Translations under genes and position numbers: made by a program
Shown here: piece by piece, positions 6,731 to 8,297 of the stretch
Position numbering within the stretch: position 1 is the stretch's first letter
Layout: every line of letters starts with the position of its first letter
Assembly: GCA_027618625.1 (NCBI GenBank)
Contig: JAQCER010000101.1
Coordinates: forward strand, 1-8,297
DNA: 8,297 nt
Direction: 5' to 3'
From: Verrucomicrobiota bacterium
GTDB lineage: Bacteria; Verrucomicrobiota; Verrucomicrobiia; Verrucomicrobiales; DEV007
Notes under the pieces: model-generated
Seen by the model: only the letters and a program-made list of their open reading frames with translations
What the model was told of the DNA's origin: nothing
Database searches by the model: none

Positions 6731-7912
6731 GTGAATCAGCACCTCTTAATCCAACACCTTCGCTCCGAACTCAACAGCATTCGCGATGCCGGGCTCTACA
6801 AGCACGAACGCGTGATCACCACTCCACAAGACGCGCACATCGGCGTGTCTGGTCGCGACCAGATCCTTAACCTTTGTGCCAATAATTATCTGGGCCTGGC
6901 GGATCACCCAGAAATCGTGAAAGCGGCCACGGAGGCTTTGCAGCGCTGGGGATTCGGCATGGCATCGGTGCGCTTTATTTGTGGGACGCAGGAAATTCAT
7001 CGCGAACTTGAGGCCAAGTTGAGCGAGTTTTTGGGCACCGAGGATACCATTCTTTACTCCTCCTGTTTCGATGCCAATGGCGGCCTCTTTGAAACACTTC
7101 TGGCCGCAGAAGATGCCGTATTCTCCGATGCACTGAACCACGCTTCCGTGATCGATGGCATCCGTCTGTGCAAGGCCCAGCGGTTTCGCTATGCAAACAA
7201 CGACATGGCAGATCTCGAAGCGCAGCTGAAACAAGGCCAAGGCGCACGCCACAAGCTCATCGCAACAGACGGCGTATTCTCGATGGACGGCTACATTGCC
7301 AATCTCCCGGCGATCTGCGATCTCGCCGACAAGTATGGTGCCATGGTCATGGTGGATGATTCGCATGCCACCGGATTCACTGGAGCAAACGGGCGCGGCA
7401 CTCACGAACTCCACGGCGTCATGGATCGCGTGGACATCATCACTGGCACCTTGGGAAAAGCTCTGGGAGGTGCCAGCGGCGGATTCACGAGTGGTCGTAA
7501 AGAGGTGATCGAACTGCTTCGCCAGCGGTCGCGTCCCTACCTGTTCTCCAACTCACTTGCCCCTCACGTCGCCGCAGCATCGATCCGGGCCATCGAACTG
7601 GCACAGGAATCCGCAGATCTCAGGGAACAGCTTCGCGCCAACACCACTTACTTCCGCAAAGCCATGACCGACGCGGGATTCAACATTGTTCCCGGCCAAC
7701 ACCCGATCGCCCCGATCATGCTCGGCGATGCCAGGCTTGCTGTCAGAATGGCAGATCGCCTGCTCGAACGCGGCATCTACGTCATCGCGTTTTCCTACCC
7801 CGTCGTGCCGAAAGACAACGCTCGCATTCGCGTCCAACTGTCAGCCGCTCACACGCAAGAAGACTTGGAATTTGCAATCTCCCAATTCCGAGAAGTCCGT
7901 GAGGCGCTCTGA
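6731..7912 (+). CDS. kbl: Glycine C-acetyltransferase (2-amino-3-ketobutyrate CoA ligase)
   Basis: Kbl cleaves 2-amino-3-ketobutyrate with CoA to glycine and acetyl-CoA, the second step of threonine breakdown. It is a PLP enzyme of the alpha-oxoamine synthase family. The 393-residue product is close to E. coli Kbl (398) throughout: [14 protein letters not shown] (47-60), [20 protein letters not shown] with the stacking H137, VDDSHATG with D209 and H212, Schiff-base K243 in GTLGKALGG, and [13 protein letters not shown] (267-278). The start is a GTG. No ATG lies in frame upstream, and the N-terminus matches family length. The GTG overlaps the TGA of a short upstream frame (GTGA, 6731-6734), and no SD sequence precedes it. 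Its usual partner tdh is not in this window; thrC is divergent instead. Confidence 0.96.
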   Translation: MNQHLLIQHLRSELNSIRDAGLYKHERVITTPQDAHIGVSGRDQILNLCANNYLGLADHPEIVKAATEALQRWGFGMASVRFICGTQEIHRELEAKLSEFLGTEDTILYSSCFDANGGLFETLLAAEDAVFSDALNHASVIDGIRLCKAQRFRYANNDMADLEAQLKQGQGARHKLIATDGVFSMDGYIANLPAICDLADKYGAMVMVDDSHATGFTGANGRGTHELHGVMDRVDIITGTLGKALGGASGGFTSGRKEVIELLRQRSRPYLFSNSLAPHVAAASIRAIELAQESADLREQLRANTTYFRKAMTDAGFNIVPGQHPIAPIMLGDARLAVRMADRLLERGIYVIAFSYPVVPKDNARIRVQLSAAHTQEDLEFAISQFREVREAL

Positions 7913-7956
7913 TCAGAGACTACGCCGTGGGAACGCGAAACTGCAACATCAGATAG

Positions 7957-7972
7957 GGTGGAGGGGTGGAGG
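7957..7972 (+). promoter_or_regulatory. Tandemly duplicated Shine-Dalgarno, G-rich leader
   Basis: The octamer GGTGGAGG occurs twice in direct succession (7957-7964 and 7965-7972), just before the ATG at 7974. Each copy has a GGAGG core, nine bases and one base from the ATG respectively. This is the only strong SD sequence I found before any gene here, and it supports the start of the 34-codon ORF. With 7956 included, five runs of two or more G fall within 17 bases, so a two-tetrad RNA G-quadruplex is conceivable. Confidence 0.6.
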
Positions 7973-7973
7973 C

Positions 7974-8078
7974 ATGAACACAGAATCAGAATCGCTCCTT
8001 GATCTCAAGCTGTTTCCCAACAACTTTCTCTTCATAAAACGAGCCAGGTCCGTAGCCGAACTCCGCAATCAACGATGA
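7974..8078 (+). CDS. Small 34-residue protein or leader peptide coupled to the next gene
   Basis: The ATG at 7974 lies nine bases behind a strong GGAGG. The frame runs 34 codons and stops at 8076-8078, and the next ORF starts inside that stop (ATGA at 8075-8078). The product has an acidic start (MNTESES), a central hydrophobic patch (LFPNNFLFI) and a basic end (KRARSVAELRNQR). It has no signal peptide or full membrane helix. I do not recognise it. The SD sequence and the four-base overlap argue that it is translated, either as a real small protein or mainly to bring ribosomes to the downstream start, which has no SD of its own. It begins 61 bases after kbl and may share its transcript. Confidence 0.5.
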   Translation: MNTESESLLDLKLFPNNFLFIKRARSVAELRNQR

Positions 8079-8284
8079 GACTCTATCAAAATCAGCTCTG
8101 GCAAAAGGGCACCGAACTCTACCGAATCGTCTACCTCCAGCGTATGGCAGTGGACTACAAGAAGATCGATCCAGCACATCCGGAAGGCGGTGAGCATCTC
8201 AGAGCGACCAAAAAGGAGTTTTGTCGGATGATTCAGGGAGCAAAGGAAATCAGCGGATCGGCGGATCCGGATGAGTCGGCCTGA
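8075..8284 (+). CDS. Conserved-looking 69-residue protein, unknown function, probable small beta-barrel
   Basis: The product reads as alternating polar and hydrophobic strands: MRLYQNQLWQKG, ELYRIVYLQRMAVDYKKID, then HLRATKKEFCRMIQGAKEI. The pattern 'xNQxWxxGxxxYRIVxLxxxxVxYK ... TKKEFCRxIxxA' resembles a short family that I recall from Verrucomicrobia genomes but cannot name. The order of tryptophan, YRIV and VxY strands followed by a KEF helix suggests a compact SH3- or KOW-like barrel (inference). The last ten residues are acidic and probably disordered. No SD sequence precedes the ATG; it overlaps the stop of the 34-codon ORF as ATGA, so translational coupling is the likely mode of expression. 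The gene is complete and ends 13 bases before the window edge. Confidence 0.65.
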   Translation: MRLYQNQLWQKGTELYRIVYLQRMAVDYKKIDPAHPEGGEHLRATKKEFCRMIQGAKEISGSADPDESA

Positions 8285-8297
8285 GCGGTGCGCTTCT

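Noticed and set aside
5733..6734. 333-codon open frame on the + strand opposite thrC
   Set aside because: It is antisense to a clear threonine synthase and its product has no recognisable pattern; it is a shadow of high G+C coding on the other strand. Only its last 34 codons lie largely outside thrC and are discussed separately.
6746..7414. 222-codon open frame on the - strand inside kbl
   Set aside because: It lies wholly antisense to kbl, whose identity is certain along its full length.
7907..7918. Perfect 12-bp palindrome CTCTGATCAGAG across the kbl stop codon
   Set aside because: About two perfect 12-bp palindromes are expected by chance in a window of this size, and there is no T-tract or spacer context to support an operator or terminator.

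Overview
The window looks like chromosomal DNA from a member of the Verrucomicrobia (inference). The main support is the large secreted protein at the left end. It closes with a DxDxDG calcium-type loop followed by a beta-sandwich tail of the 'YTVESTSDLQDW ... FFRLAV' kind, which I associate with exported proteins of that phylum. Other support is the mid-50s G+C, the general lack of Shine-Dalgarno (SD) sequences in front of clear housekeeping genes, and a short protein at the right end of a type I associate with the same phylum. No mobile element, tRNA, rRNA or CRISPR array is visible.

Layout. (1) 2-3325, + strand: an exported 1107-residue protein made of four diverged copies of an enlarged lamin-tail-like (LTD-like) domain plus a C-terminal module. 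(2) 3326-3678: a 353-bp gap with no certain gene but two small overlapping ORF candidates on opposite strands. (3) 3679-5372, + strand: thyA, folA and a small VOC/glyoxalase-fold gene, closely packed and probably one operon. (4) 5400-6641, - strand: threonine synthase (thrC), convergent with the VOC gene. (5) 6642-6730: an 89-bp divergent spacer holding a 20-bp near-perfect palindrome. (6) 6731-7912, + strand: kbl. (7) 7974-8284, + strand: a 34-residue ORF behind a tandemly duplicated SD sequence, joined by an ATGA overlap to a 69-residue conserved-looking protein.

How the genes fit together. ThyA converts dUMP to dTMP and releases dihydrofolate, which DHFR returns to tetrahydrofolate, so thyA-folA is a standard dTMP/folate pair. 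ThrC makes threonine, and Kbl handles 2-amino-3-ketobutyrate, the intermediate between threonine and glycine. No threonine dehydrogenase (tdh), the usual partner of kbl, is present here. The shared spacer between thrC and kbl is where joint control of threonine synthesis and breakdown could act.

Most of the window is ordinary metabolism. The parts most worth a second look are the four-repeat secreted protein, the palindrome between thrC and kbl, and the coupled small ORFs at the right end with their G-rich double SD leader.
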